64,000 bases of DNA from positions 61,943 to 125,942 of the forward strand of contig NZ_VXLC01000033.1 of NCBI RefSeq assembly GCF_008704205.1, read 5' to 3'. Of the stretch, positions 1-10,136 are shown in pieces (position 1 is the first letter of the stretch; each line of letters begins with the position of its first letter). A model generated the notes under the pieces. The model worked only from the letters and a program-made list of their open reading frames with translations, was not told the origin of the DNA and made no database searches. Both the position numbers and the translations under genes were made by a program. The stretch is from Nocardia colli. Its GTDB lineage: Bacteria; Actinomycetota; Actinomycetes; Mycobacteriales; Mycobacteriaceae.

Positions 1-562
1 CGGTCGCGCACTCGAAGGCCCGGTGCGCCTGCGCGGTGTCCACCAATCCCGCCGCGTGGGCGGCCAGCAGGTCGTCGACGCCGAGCAGTTCGACGCGGTG
101 ACCACGGTGTACCTCGATGTCGAGGTAGTGGTCGACGGCCTTCCAGCGTTTCGGCGCGACCTGGGTGAACTCGCCGATATCGAGGTGGAAGTCGTGGTCG
201 ATGTGGTGCGCGGGGTTGCGCCGGGCGCAGGTGACCCGCAGTGAGAGGTCGGGCAGCAGCCAGGACTCCAGGTAGTGATGGTGCGGCACCGGCACGATGC
301 GCGCCATGTACACGCCCCACGGCTCGTGGTGGTAGCGCTCGACCTGGCGGACGAAGCCCTTGCAATCGGTGCTGGTGAGTTCCGCGAGATTGAAGAACTC
401 GACGTGCGGCCGATGCGGCGGGTGACCGGGCGGTAAGGCGGTGTTCGGCGGGGCGGCGGCGTTGTTGTTCAGGCCCGGCACCGCTGCGCGAAGGTGTCGG
501 GCGATAGATCCTGCGAAGCCGGTGGTCGGCACAGTATTGAGCAATGGAATCAGACCTCTCAT
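1..562 (-). CDS. DUF402 domain protein, 3' end beyond window
   Basis: This is the 5' part of a minus-strand gene that runs off the left edge. Translation from ATG at 562 is open to base 1 (about 187 residues) and, after about 50 poorly conserved residues, enters a typical actinobacterial DUF402 domain. Recognisable pieces are YHHEPWGVYMAR, HYLESWLLPDLSLRVT and WKAVDHYLDIEV, rich in His and acidic residues. DUF402 proteins include nucleoside-phosphate phosphatases, but the function here is not established. An AAGGA lies about 14 bases upstream of the ATG. An internal GTG at 481 could be the real start, since the first residues are not DUF402-like. Confidence 0.75.
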   Translation of the reverse strand, partial: MRGLIPLLNTVPTTGFAGSIARHLRAAVPGLNNNAAAPPNTALPPGHPPHRPHVEFFNLAELTSTDCKGFVRQVERYHHEPWGVYMARIVPVPHHHYLESWLLPDLSLRVTCARRNPAHHIDHDFHLDIGEFTQVAPKRWKAVDHYLDIEVHRGHRVELLGVDDLLAAHAAGLVDTAQAHRAFECAT

Positions 563-872
563 GGCTCTTTTAGTCCTTCGCCACATCCGAACATGTTGTC
601 CGAACAACCAAGTCAGAGTACACCCGGGTATTGGCAGTTGGGCGGAATGACGCGATATGTTTTTGGATACGAAATGTGTTGCCGCAAGGGACATTTCGGA
701 CACGTAACAGCGCCTGAGAGTGAAACGGTATTGCTCCGGTAAAGCGCGGATTATCTTCCGGGAATGTCGCGCGGCCATCCGCGGTTTAAACATCGGGATG
801 CCGATGGTGACGTCGGCCCGATATCCCTTCCACCGGGCGTGCGGTGACCACCGCCCACACGACCGGAGAAAC

Positions 873-895
873 TTGTCGGTGGCTGGGCTTAGGCT
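873..895 (+). promoter_or_regulatory. PafBC-type DNA-damage promoter of uvrB
   Basis: TTGTCGGTG (873-881), exactly 8 bases, then TAGGCT (890-895) match the RecA-NDp/PafBC consensus (TTGTCRGTG-N8-TAnnnT) known from mycobacteria. The expected transcription start falls at 902-903, on the ATG, so the mRNA would be leaderless. The match is seen directly; activation by PafBC is inferred from the known motif. Confidence 0.8.
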
Positions 896-902
896 GGTGA
901 GC

Positions 903-3095
<2,193 letters not shown>

Positions 3096-3115
3096 GCGGC
3101 AGCGTCCTTCGCGGG

Positions 3116-3586
3116 TCAGCTCTGGGTGGCCAGCCACTCGTCGACGCGGCGCTTGGCCTCTTCGACGGAGACGTCCTCGACCTTGGTGATGACCGCCCAG
3201 CGATGCCCGAACGGGTCGATCACCACGCCGAAGCGGTCCCCGGTGACGAAGGTCTGCGGTTCTTCGGCACTGCGGGCGCCGTGCTCGACGGCCCGCTTGA
3301 TCACCGCGTCGACGTCGGGGCAGTAGTGCACGATCGAGGTGTGCACCCACTCGCCGTTCGGGGCGAGCACGTTGTTGTCCGGGATGGGCATGCCCACCTG
3401 CAAGGTCGAGTCGCCGATCTTCAGTTCGGCGTGCGCGGGCTGCCCGTCGGGCAGATCGTTGCGGGTGATCACCTCGGCGCCGAAGACGGCGGAGTAGAAA
3501 TCGATGGCCTTGTTGCCGTCGCCGACCGCGAGAAAACAGGTGATGGAGTGGTAGCCCTCGGCAATGGGGTTCACGGTGTTCGTCAT
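3116..3586 (-). CDS. VOC-superfamily (PhnB/glyoxalase-like) protein
   Basis: This 156-residue single-domain protein of the vicinal oxygen chelate fold resembles the PhnB-like group (GYHSITCFLAVGDGNKAIDFY at the N-terminus, FGVVIDPFGHRWAVIT near the C-terminus). Such proteins are often uncharacterised isomerases, resistance proteins or dioxygenase relatives; no substrate can be named. The ATG at 3586 has AGGATTGAT upstream as ribosome-binding site. The gene is divergent from an AraC-type regulator with only 73 bases between the starts, which suggests that the regulator controls it. Confidence 0.85.
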   Translation of the reverse strand: MTNTVNPIAEGYHSITCFLAVGDGNKAIDFYSAVFGAEVITRNDLPDGQPAHAELKIGDSTLQVGMPIPDNNVLAPNGEWVHTSIVHYCPDVDAVIKRAVEHGARSAEEPQTFVTGDRFGVVIDPFGHRWAVITKVEDVSVEEAKRRVDEWLATQS

Positions 3587-3659
3587 GTCATCAATCCTGG
3601 TCGGGCGGCCGCTGTCGGTCTTGTAAGAACGCGACACGGTGCCCGGCCGGAGCGAGACC

Positions 3660-4547
3660 ATGCCCGGCCGCACTGATTCCGAGCTGCCCCGCAACCCGGC
3701 CGCCCCCGCCGACACCACCGGCATCCTGCACCCGGACGAGCAGGCCAAGTACCGGTCGCTGGCCCGGCTGCCCGCCGGACCCGCCGTAGACCGGTTCGTT
3801 GAGTGGTACTGGGCGGTGCGCTGGGACCTGCGCGGCCGGCCGCCCTATCAGGCCGAGGTGCTGTCCTATCCGAGCGTGAACGTCACCTTCGAGCGAACCG
3901 CCACCGGCACAGGCAGTTTCGTCAATGGCGTGTGCACAACCAAGTTCACCCGGGAACTCAGCGGCGCGGGCGAGGTGTTCGGCGTCCGGTTCCGCGCGGG
4001 CGGCTTCGGCGCCTTTACCGGACTCGACGTCGGATCCTTCCGCGACGCCACCGTCGCCCTGACCGACGTCATGCCCGATGCGCACGGCCTGGCCGACCGC
4101 GTGCTCGCCGTGGACACCGACGAACAGCGCCGCGCCATCGTCGAGGACTTCCTCGCCGCCCGCCCCGCCGCCGACGATCCGACCTACCGCCTGGTGCTGC
4201 GCATCATCGACGCGATGGCGCAGGACCAGGAGCTGACCCGGGTCGACCAGATCACCGACCGATTCGACATCCCGACCCGCACCCTGCAACGCATGTTCCG
4301 CCGCTACGTCGGAGCCGGCCCTAAATGGGTGTTGCGCCGCTATCGCCTGCAAGACGGCGCCGAACTACTCGCCCGTGGTCGCATCGAAGATCTCGCCACA
4401 TTGGCCGCGGAACTGGGATACTTCGATCAGGCGCACTTCTCGCGCGAGTTCACCGCGGAAGTCGGAATGGCTCCACTGGAATACGCCAAGAATTCGCTAC
4501 GCTCGCGCAACGAGGTCACGGCGAAGGTCATCCCGACCAGGATGTAG
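3660..4547 (+). CDS. AraC-family transcriptional regulator
   Basis: The 295-residue protein has an N-terminal DUF6597-like region (residues about 20-150, with a VNVTFE segment and a GVRFRAGGF segment) and a C-terminal AraC-type double helix-turn-helix (about 195-285, with IPTRTLQRMFRRYVG and the second-helix signature ELGYFDQAHFSREF). ATG 3660 is preceded by GGAGCGAG; an upstream in-frame ATG at 3639 lacks such a site. It is divergent from the VOC gene and probably regulates it and/or itself. The inducer is unknown. Confidence 0.9.
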   Translation: MPGRTDSELPRNPAAPADTTGILHPDEQAKYRSLARLPAGPAVDRFVEWYWAVRWDLRGRPPYQAEVLSYPSVNVTFERTATGTGSFVNGVCTTKFTRELSGAGEVFGVRFRAGGFGAFTGLDVGSFRDATVALTDVMPDAHGLADRVLAVDTDEQRRAIVEDFLAARPAADDPTYRLVLRIIDAMAQDQELTRVDQITDRFDIPTRTLQRMFRRYVGAGPKWVLRRYRLQDGAELLARGRIEDLATLAAELGYFDQAHFSREFTAEVGMAPLEYAKNSLRSRNEVTAKVIPTRM

Positions 4548-4655
4548 TTGCGGAGCCGACCGTATTCGACCATTCGACCACGGCCCGGGGGATAACTCCC
4601 GGGTTGCTTAGTTGAATGTTGCACTACCTACTGTCAGCCAAAAAAGGAGCTGGAC

Positions 4656-5069
4656 ATGGATGTCGTGGTGTTGATCGGACGGGTGTTGTTCTCGGTGTTG
4701 TTCCTGAGCTCCGCGCTCGGGCACTTCATGCAGACCGAGCAGATGGCCGGCTACACGGCGAGCAAGGGCGTGCCGATGGCGAAGCTGTCCGTGCTCGGTT
4801 CGGGCGCGCTGTTCGGTCTCGGCGGGCTGAGCGTGCTGCTCGGTGTGTGGGCCGACCTAGGGTCGCTGATCCTCGCGGCGCTGCTGGTGGTGACCGCGGT
4901 GCTGATGCACCAGTTCTGGAAGGAATCGGACCCGCAGGCCAAGCAGGGCGAAATGATCAACTTCAACAAGAATCTGGCGCTGGCCGGCGCCGCGTTGATG
5001 CTGTTTGCCTTCTTCGCCCATGTCGACGAGCTCGGATTGACCATCACCGGACCGCTTTTCGACCTCTGA
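4656..5069 (+). CDS. DoxX-family membrane protein
   Basis: The 137-residue protein has four predicted hydrophobic segments (about 3-20, 45-65, 68-88, 106-125) in the DoxX/SURF4 pattern, with LFLSSALGHF near the N-terminus. DoxX proteins sit in the cytoplasmic membrane and in mycobacteria have been linked to a redox-related membrane complex; the specific job here is unknown. AAGGAG lies just upstream of ATG 4656. It follows the AraC gene by 108 bases and probably has its own promoter. Confidence 0.85.
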   Translation: MDVVVLIGRVLFSVLFLSSALGHFMQTEQMAGYTASKGVPMAKLSVLGSGALFGLGGLSVLLGVWADLGSLILAALLVVTAVLMHQFWKESDPQAKQGEMINFNKNLALAGAALMLFAFFAHVDELGLTITGPLFDL

Positions 5070-5123
5070 CCCCGCTCGCCGCGCTAATATTGCGCGTTCT
5101 TTTACTTGCAGGGAGAGGAAGGC

Positions 5124-5183
5124 ATGGACATCATCGGAGCGATTCTCGGCTTATTCTGGGCGAACTACCGGCAGTGGCCGTAA
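5124..5183 (+). CDS. candidate 19-residue hydrophobic small protein
   Basis: An ATG at 5124 is preceded by a strong ribosome-binding site (GGGAGAGGAAGG, 5111-5122) and opens a 19-codon frame ending in TAA. The peptide MDIIGAILGLFWANYRQWP has a hydrophobic first half and an aromatic, basic tail, as in small membrane peptides. It lies 54 bases downstream of the DoxX gene in a stretch with no other gene. The evidence is the ribosome-binding site plus composition only; conservation could not be checked. Confidence 0.35.
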   Translation: MDIIGAILGLFWANYRQWP

Positions 5184-5547
5184 TGGCACGGTAGTCCCAG
5201 GCTCCAGCGGCCCGTCGCGGTGCGTGATTTACGCGCCGAGGCGGGCTGATGTCTGTCCGATCCGCCCTGGTGTGTGACGAATATCCCAGGGGGACAAGAC
5301 CGTTCGGCGCGGTTGTGCTTGATCACAGTTTCGTGGCCGGACAATTGTGTCTGCCCAGCTTGCCGATGCCCTTCCCGCATTTCCTGGCGAACGTGTGGCG
5401 CCAATGCCAGGACACCGGCAATGTGATGTGCTGCGATTTCTGTTAATTCCGGTCTGTTTGCCGCTAGGGTCGACCCAAGTCGCTGCGCCGGGGCACGTCT
5501 TGGTGGTGCACCCGGGCGTAGGCACCCTGACACAGTTGGAGGAGAGA
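5184..5547. other. intergenic stretch before uspA, no gene seen
   Basis: No credible coding frame was found. The stretch holds a short perfect palindrome GGGTCGACCC (5467-5476) about 75 bases before the uspA start and an AT-richer patch near 5321-5350. It probably contains the uspA promoter, but I could not assign -35 and -10 boxes with confidence. Confidence 0.4.
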
Positions 5548-6000
5548 ATGACCGCCTACCGGACCATTGTTGTCGGTACTGATGGCTCGGACTCGTCGTA
5601 CGTCGCCGTCGAGAAGGCCGCCGCGCTGGCTGGAGTGTCCGCCGCGACTCTGGTCATCGCGTGTGCTTACTACCCGACCGACGATCGCGACGTGGCCGCC
5701 GCCGCGGATGTGCTCAAGGACGAGGCCTACCAGGTACGCGGGTCCGCCCCGACCAACGAGATCCTGCGCACCGCGCGGGACAAGGCCGTCGCCGCCGGCG
5801 CGAAGGACATCGTCGAGCGCGCCGTGGTCGGCGAGCCGGTCGAGTCCCTGCTCACCCTGCTCAAGGACGTCGACGCCGACCTGCTCGTAGTCGGCAACCG
5901 CGGCCTCAACACCCTCACCGGCCGCCTGCTCGGCTCGGTGCCGTCGGACGTCGCCCGCAAGTCCCGCTCGGACGTCCTGATCGTGCACACCGTCCGCTAG
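5548..6000 (+). CDS. universal stress protein (UspA family)
   Basis: This is a single-domain UspA protein of 150 residues (VVGTDGSDSS at the N-terminus, and the ATP-binding signature VVGNRGLNTLTGRLLGSVPS near residues 116-135 as G-x2-G-x9-G-S/T). It corresponds in position to Rv1636 of M. tuberculosis, a cAMP/ATP-binding Usp, between uvrB and uvrA. GGAGGAG lies 6 bases upstream of ATG 5548; the open frame extends further 5' but without support. A strong hairpin terminator follows. Confidence 0.93.
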   Translation: MTAYRTIVVGTDGSDSSYVAVEKAAALAGVSAATLVIACAYYPTDDRDVAAAADVLKDEAYQVRGSAPTNEILRTARDKAVAAGAKDIVERAVVGEPVESLLTLLKDVDADLLVVGNRGLNTLTGRLLGSVPSDVARKSRSDVLIVHTVR

Positions 6001-6022
6001 TTCCCCTCAGCACGACAGACCA

Positions 6023-6067
6023 AAGGCGCCCTTCCATCGAGACATTCACTCGACGGAAGGGCGCCTT
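6023..6067. terminator. bidirectional hairpin terminator
   Basis: AAGGCGCCCTTCC (6023-6035) pairs perfectly with GGAAGGGCGCCTT (6055-6067), and the loop can form a further TCGA/TCGA stem. It lies between the convergent uspA and helR genes and probably serves both. Confidence 0.85.
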
Positions 6068-6111
6068 GGTTTGCGTGGCCGCCGGAAGAGGGACTTCGGT
6101 CGGGCGCGGGG

Positions 6112-8400
6112 TCAGGCCAGGGAGGCCAGCACCTCGGGCAGGTCCTCGCTGTGGATCACGCCGAGACGCTGGGTAGCGCGGGTCAGTGCGACATACAGAT
6201 CGTTGAGCCCGCGCGGTGATTCGTCCAGGATCGCTTGCGGCTCGACCAGATACACCGCGTCGAACTCCAGGCCCTTCACGTCGTGCACGGTCAGCACCCG
6301 CACCGATTCATCGGCCAGCTCGGCCAATTCGTCGAGCAACGTGTGCGGCGCGATGACCGCGGTCGTGCCCGGACCGGTCTCGCCGGCCACCAGTTTCGCC
6401 ACCTGATCGCGGACTTCGCCTGCGGTGACCCGGTATCCGCGCGGCGGGTTCCCGCTGTCGCGGACCGAGCGAGGTGCGGACGCGGACGGATCGATCGCGG
6501 CGAGTACATCCGCGGCCACGTCCATGATCTCGGCCGGCGTGCGGTAGTTCACGGTCAGCTCGGTGAGCTTCCACCGCTTTGCCACATACGGTTCCAGCAC
6601 CCGCTGCCAGGACGACGCGCCCGCCGGGTCGCCGGTCTGCGCGACGTCGCCGACCACGGTGATCCAGCGATTCGGGATGCGCCGCATCACCATTCGCCAG
6701 GCCATCTCCGAGAGCTCCTGCGCCTCGTCCACGATGACGTGCCCGTAGGTCCAGGTGCGGTCGCCCGCGGCGCGCTCGGCGGTGGTCTGCCTGGTGCGCA
6801 CGTCTTGGCGTTCGGCGAGCTGGCTCGCGTCGATCAGGTCGTAGGCCATCAGGATTTCCGGGTCCAGCTCGTCTTCGAGATCCTGTGGCGCGGAACCGGT
6901 CAGGATGTCGAGCGCGTCCTGCGCCTCGGCCAGCTGGGCCCGCCAGCGGCGGCGGGAGCGTTCGCGTTCCTCGGTGTCGTCCACGCCGAGCAGCTCGGCC
7001 AGTTCGTCGAGCAGCGGCGCGTCGGCGGCGCTGAACTCGCCGTTGTCCGGGCGGACCAGCTCGGCGCGGTCCTCGGCCGAGAGGGTGCCCGCGGCGCGGT
7101 CGAGGCGCTTGGGGTCGGCCAGCAGATCGGCGAGCACGTCCTGCGGGGACAGCAGCGGCCACAGTTTGCCGATGGCCTGCTGGATCTCCTGGTCGGCCCG
7201 CATCTCGTCGCGGATCTCGGCAATGTCGGTGCGGCTGAGCAGACTTGGGCCGCCGGACAGATCCGAGCCCATGGTCTCGGCGAGCTGTTCGGTGAGCGCA
7301 TCGATGACCGCGCTGGTGAAGATCGGCTTGGCCAGGTTGTGCGGCCGCCGCGAGGACCGGGCCCGCCCGCGCGCCCGGGTGGCGATCTTGCGATCCAGCG
7401 TCACCTGATAGCCGTCGAAGCTGAGCCGCACCGGTTCGGTCGGCACCTCCTGCCGGTCGCGCACAGCCTGCTTGAGCACCTCCAGAATGTCCAGCGAGCC
7501 CTTGATCTCGCCCGACCGCAACGAATCCTCGCGCGTCGCCTTCACACCCGGGTACAGGTCGCCGATGGTGGACAGCAGCACGCCGGTCTCGCCGAGCGAG
7601 GGGAGCACCTGGCCGATGTAGTCGAGGAAGGTGGCGTTCGGCCCGATGATCAGCACGCCGCTCTTGGCCAGCTGCTGCCGGTAGGTGTAGAGCAGGTACG
7701 CGGCGCGATGCAGCGCCACGGCGGTCTTGCCGGTGCCCGGCCCGCCCTGCACCACCAGCACGCTCTTGTGCTCCGAGCGGATGATCGCGTCCTGCTCGTG
7801 CTGGATGGTCTCGACGATGTCGTTCATGTGCCCGGTGCGGGCCGCGTTCAGCGCGGCGAGCAGCGCGCTCTCCGCGCCGACGCCGGCATCGCCGTCGGCC
7901 GCGCCCGCCTGCCGGGCGGCGTCCAGATCGAGGTATTCGTCGTTGACCGCGGTGACCTTGCGGTTGCGCGAGCGGATGTGCCTGCGCCGGGTCACGCCGT
8001 CCGGTGCGGCGGTCGTGGCCAGGTAGAACGGGCGGGCCAGCGGGGCGCGCCAATCCAGCAGCAGGGTCTCGTAGTCGTCCTTCTCGTCGAGGATGCCGAG
8101 CCTGCCGATATAGCGATACTCGTCGGCCAGATCGATCCGGCCGAAACACAGACCGTGTTCTGCCGCATCGTATTTGGCGAGATCCTCGTTATACAGCTGG
8201 CTGAACGACTCGCGCTCGCTGCGCGCCTGCGGGGTGCCGCCGGATTCCAGCAGCACGGTGCGCAACCGGTTGCGCGCGTAGTCGCGCATCTCGTCGAGCC
8301 GGTCGTACAGCACCGACAGGTACTTCTGTTCCTGTTCGGTCTCGCGGGTCAGCTCGGGCGCGCCGGCACTGGCGGCACGATCCTGAGTGAGGTCGGGCAA
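6112..8400 (-). CDS. helR: HelD/HelR-family RNA polymerase recycling ATPase
   Basis: This superfamily 1 helicase-like ATPase (762 residues) binds RNA polymerase. Actinobacterial HelR/HelD removes stalled or rifamycin-bound complexes and confers rifamycin tolerance. An N-terminal coiled coil (about 10-60, EQEQKYLSVLYDRLDEM) fits the secondary-channel arm. Walker A GGPGTGKTA is near residue 220, the DEAQ box (VIVDEAQELSEM) near 550, motif III VGDVAQTGDPAG near 580, motif V VHDVKGLEFD and motif VI LYVALTRATQRL near the end. The frame is open to 8478, but TTG at 8400 is preceded by AAGGAG with 6-base spacing and gives the expected N-terminus, so I chose it. I found no obvious rifamycin-associated palindrome upstream. 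UvrD-like helicase is the less specific alternative. Confidence 0.88.
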   Translation of the reverse strand: MPDLTQDRAASAGAPELTRETEQEQKYLSVLYDRLDEMRDYARNRLRTVLLESGGTPQARSERESFSQLYNEDLAKYDAAEHGLCFGRIDLADEYRYIGRLGILDEKDDYETLLLDWRAPLARPFYLATTAAPDGVTRRRHIRSRNRKVTAVNDEYLDLDAARQAGAADGDAGVGAESALLAALNAARTGHMNDIVETIQHEQDAIIRSEHKSVLVVQGGPGTGKTAVALHRAAYLLYTYRQQLAKSGVLIIGPNATFLDYIGQVLPSLGETGVLLSTIGDLYPGVKATREDSLRSGEIKGSLDILEVLKQAVRDRQEVPTEPVRLSFDGYQVTLDRKIATRARGRARSSRRPHNLAKPIFTSAVIDALTEQLAETMGSDLSGGPSLLSRTDIAEIRDEMRADQEIQQAIGKLWPLLSPQDVLADLLADPKRLDRAAGTLSAEDRAELVRPDNGEFSAADAPLLDELAELLGVDDTEERERSRRRWRAQLAEAQDALDILTGSAPQDLEDELDPEILMAYDLIDASQLAERQDVRTRQTTAERAAGDRTWTYGHVIVDEAQELSEMAWRMVMRRIPNRWITVVGDVAQTGDPAGASSWQRVLEPYVAKRWKLTELTVNYRTPAEIMDVAADVLAAIDPSASAPRSVRDSGNPPRGYRVTAGEVRDQVAKLVAGETGPGTTAVIAPHTLLDELAELADESVRVLTVHDVKGLEFDAVYLVEPQAILDESPRGLNDLYVALTRATQRLGVIHSEDLPEVLASLA

Positions 8401-8577
8401 ACTGAACTCCTTCACCGCGATGAGCCGAGCGAACGCTACACACGCAGGGCAATAGCCGCGCGAACGTTCGGAAAACAAGGTTGTCGAGTCTACTGCGATT
8501 GCGGCGTGGTCGCCGTAACCGCAGGTGTAACCGGTGACGTGCGCCGAAAAATCCTCCGACGATCATGGACCCGACCG

Positions 8578-9924
8578 TCAGGACGCGTGTGTGCTGTTCG
8601 GCCGGCGGCCCAAGCTGACCGAACCCTCGCGGTGCCCGGACGGCTTGGCCCGGTACATCGCCAGGTCAGCGTCGTGCAGCACGGCCTCGGGGGTGCGGCG
8701 GTCGCCGACGGTGAGCGGGGTGACGCCGATCGAGGCGTTCACTTCGATCCGGTGCCCGCGCGCGATGATCGGCTCGGCCATGGTCGAGCGCAGCCGGGCG
8801 ACCAGCGCGTCGATGTCCACCCGCCGGGTGCCGCCGGAGAGCAGCACCAGGAATTCGTCGCCGCCGAGCCGGCCGACGATGTCGTCGCCGCGCAACGCGC
8901 GCTGCAACCGTTGCGCGACGATCTGCAACACCGTGTCGCCGATGGCGTGCCCGAGGGTGTCGTTGATCGCCTTGAACCCGTCCAGGTCGATGAACAGCAC
9001 CGTGGACACCGGTAGGTCCTCGCTGGTGGCGAGCGCGCCGGCCAGCTGCGACAGGATCAGCGAGCGATTCGCCAGCCCGGTCAGCGAGTCGTGGGTGGCC
9101 TGGTATTCCAATTGCCGCCGGCTGGCCCGGAATTCGGTGATGTCGGCGAAGGAGGAGACCGCGGACGAGCGCCGGTCGCCGGGGTTGAGCAGGCGGCTGC
9201 TACCGGAGAGCCAGCGGCGCTGCCCGTCGGCCCGGTCGACGCCGAACACGTAGCCGGTGATGGTCTCGCCGGTGGCGAGGGTGCGGGCGATCGGGTGCCG
9301 GGTCGGCGGCAGCGGCTGGGCGTTCGCGTCGAGCAGGGTGATCGGCAGCGACTGGATGGTCTTGCCGATGAGCGCGTCCTCGGAGTCCTCGTTGCCGAAG
9401 ATCCGCATGGCCGCCGGGTTCGCCGACTCGATGCGGCCGCTCGGGTCGATGACCACCACGCCTTCCTCGAGTTGCGAGACAACCGTGGTGAAGTGCTGTT
9501 CGGCCAAGCGCTGGGCGGCTTCGGCGTGGCGCTGGGCGGTGAGGTCGTGGATGACCACCTGGTAGGCGAGATGGTCGTGCCAGGCGGTGAGCACCGACAC
9601 GGTCGTCACCGGCACCACCTCGCCGTCCATCCGGATCAACAGCATCTCGGTCGGCTCGGAGGCGGCGCCCTTGGTGGTGAGGTGACTGATGCGCTCCAGC
9701 ATCCCCGGGATGGAGCTGGGATGGACGAATTGAGTGAGCGGCTTGCCGATCAGCTCGTCGGCGCTCTCGGCGGCCACCAGGCGCACGGTCGCCGGATTGA
9801 CGTAGACCACGATGCCGCGCTCGTGCACACAGATCCCGTCGGGCGTGTGCTCGACCAGAGAACGGTAGCGCTCGGCCAGCTGCTCGGCGGCGTCGACCGC
9901 AGCGGCTACCTTGTCCTCACCCAC
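8578..9924 (-). CDS. PAS-PAS-GGDEF diguanylate cyclase
   Basis: The 448-residue protein has two PAS sensor domains (about 17-135 and 140-270) followed by a GGDEF domain (about 280-435). The GGDEF motif is intact (near 352), with DGFKAINDTLGH before it, and an inhibitory I-site RGDD lies exactly five residues upstream, so a c-di-GMP-producing, product-inhibited enzyme is expected. There is no EAL domain and no membrane segment, so it is probably cytosolic. The start is GTG at 9924 with a G-rich region upstream. It is divergent from the ketosynthase gene across a 212-base region. Confidence 0.92.
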   Translation of the reverse strand: MGEDKVAAAVDAAEQLAERYRSLVEHTPDGICVHERGIVVYVNPATVRLVAAESADELIGKPLTQFVHPSSIPGMLERISHLTTKGAASEPTEMLLIRMDGEVVPVTTVSVLTAWHDHLAYQVVIHDLTAQRHAEAAQRLAEQHFTTVVSQLEEGVVVIDPSGRIESANPAAMRIFGNEDSEDALIGKTIQSLPITLLDANAQPLPPTRHPIARTLATGETITGYVFGVDRADGQRRWLSGSSRLLNPGDRRSSAVSSFADITEFRASRRQLEYQATHDSLTGLANRSLILSQLAGALATSEDLPVSTVLFIDLDGFKAINDTLGHAIGDTVLQIVAQRLQRALRGDDIVGRLGGDEFLVLLSGGTRRVDIDALVARLRSTMAEPIIARGHRIEVNASIGVTPLTVGDRRTPEAVLHDADLAMYRAKPSGHREGSVSLGRRPNSTHAS

Positions 9925-10136
9925 TCGAACCCCCGATCGTCGACCCGATTATGGCCATTGGAACATGGGATTATTCTGGTATCGACGTGCAGAAGATCAC
10001 AGCGTCGAGGCTATTGCTTCGATCACAGTTCGGGCACTTAATCGGGCACTGTCTGGTGATCATTACAGAACCGGTTTTCTAGTTAATATCTGGCCGATTG
10101 TGGTTCGGCCAGAGGAATCGGTGAAGGAGCGATGCT
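9925..10136. promoter_or_regulatory. divergent regulatory region with repeats
   Basis: This gap separates the cyclase and ketosynthase starts. It contains the direct repeat GGGCACT (10032-10038 and 10044-10050), flanked by GATCAC (10021) and GTGATC (10056), and an inverted repeat TGGCCGA (10091-10097)/TCGGCCA (10105-10111) just before the ketosynthase ribosome-binding site. These are candidate operators; no known regulator consensus was recognised. Confidence 0.45.

Noticed and set aside
5316..5334. CRP-like site before uspA
   Set aside because: TGTG and CACA half-sites are present, but the spacing is two bases too short for the CRP/GlxR consensus.
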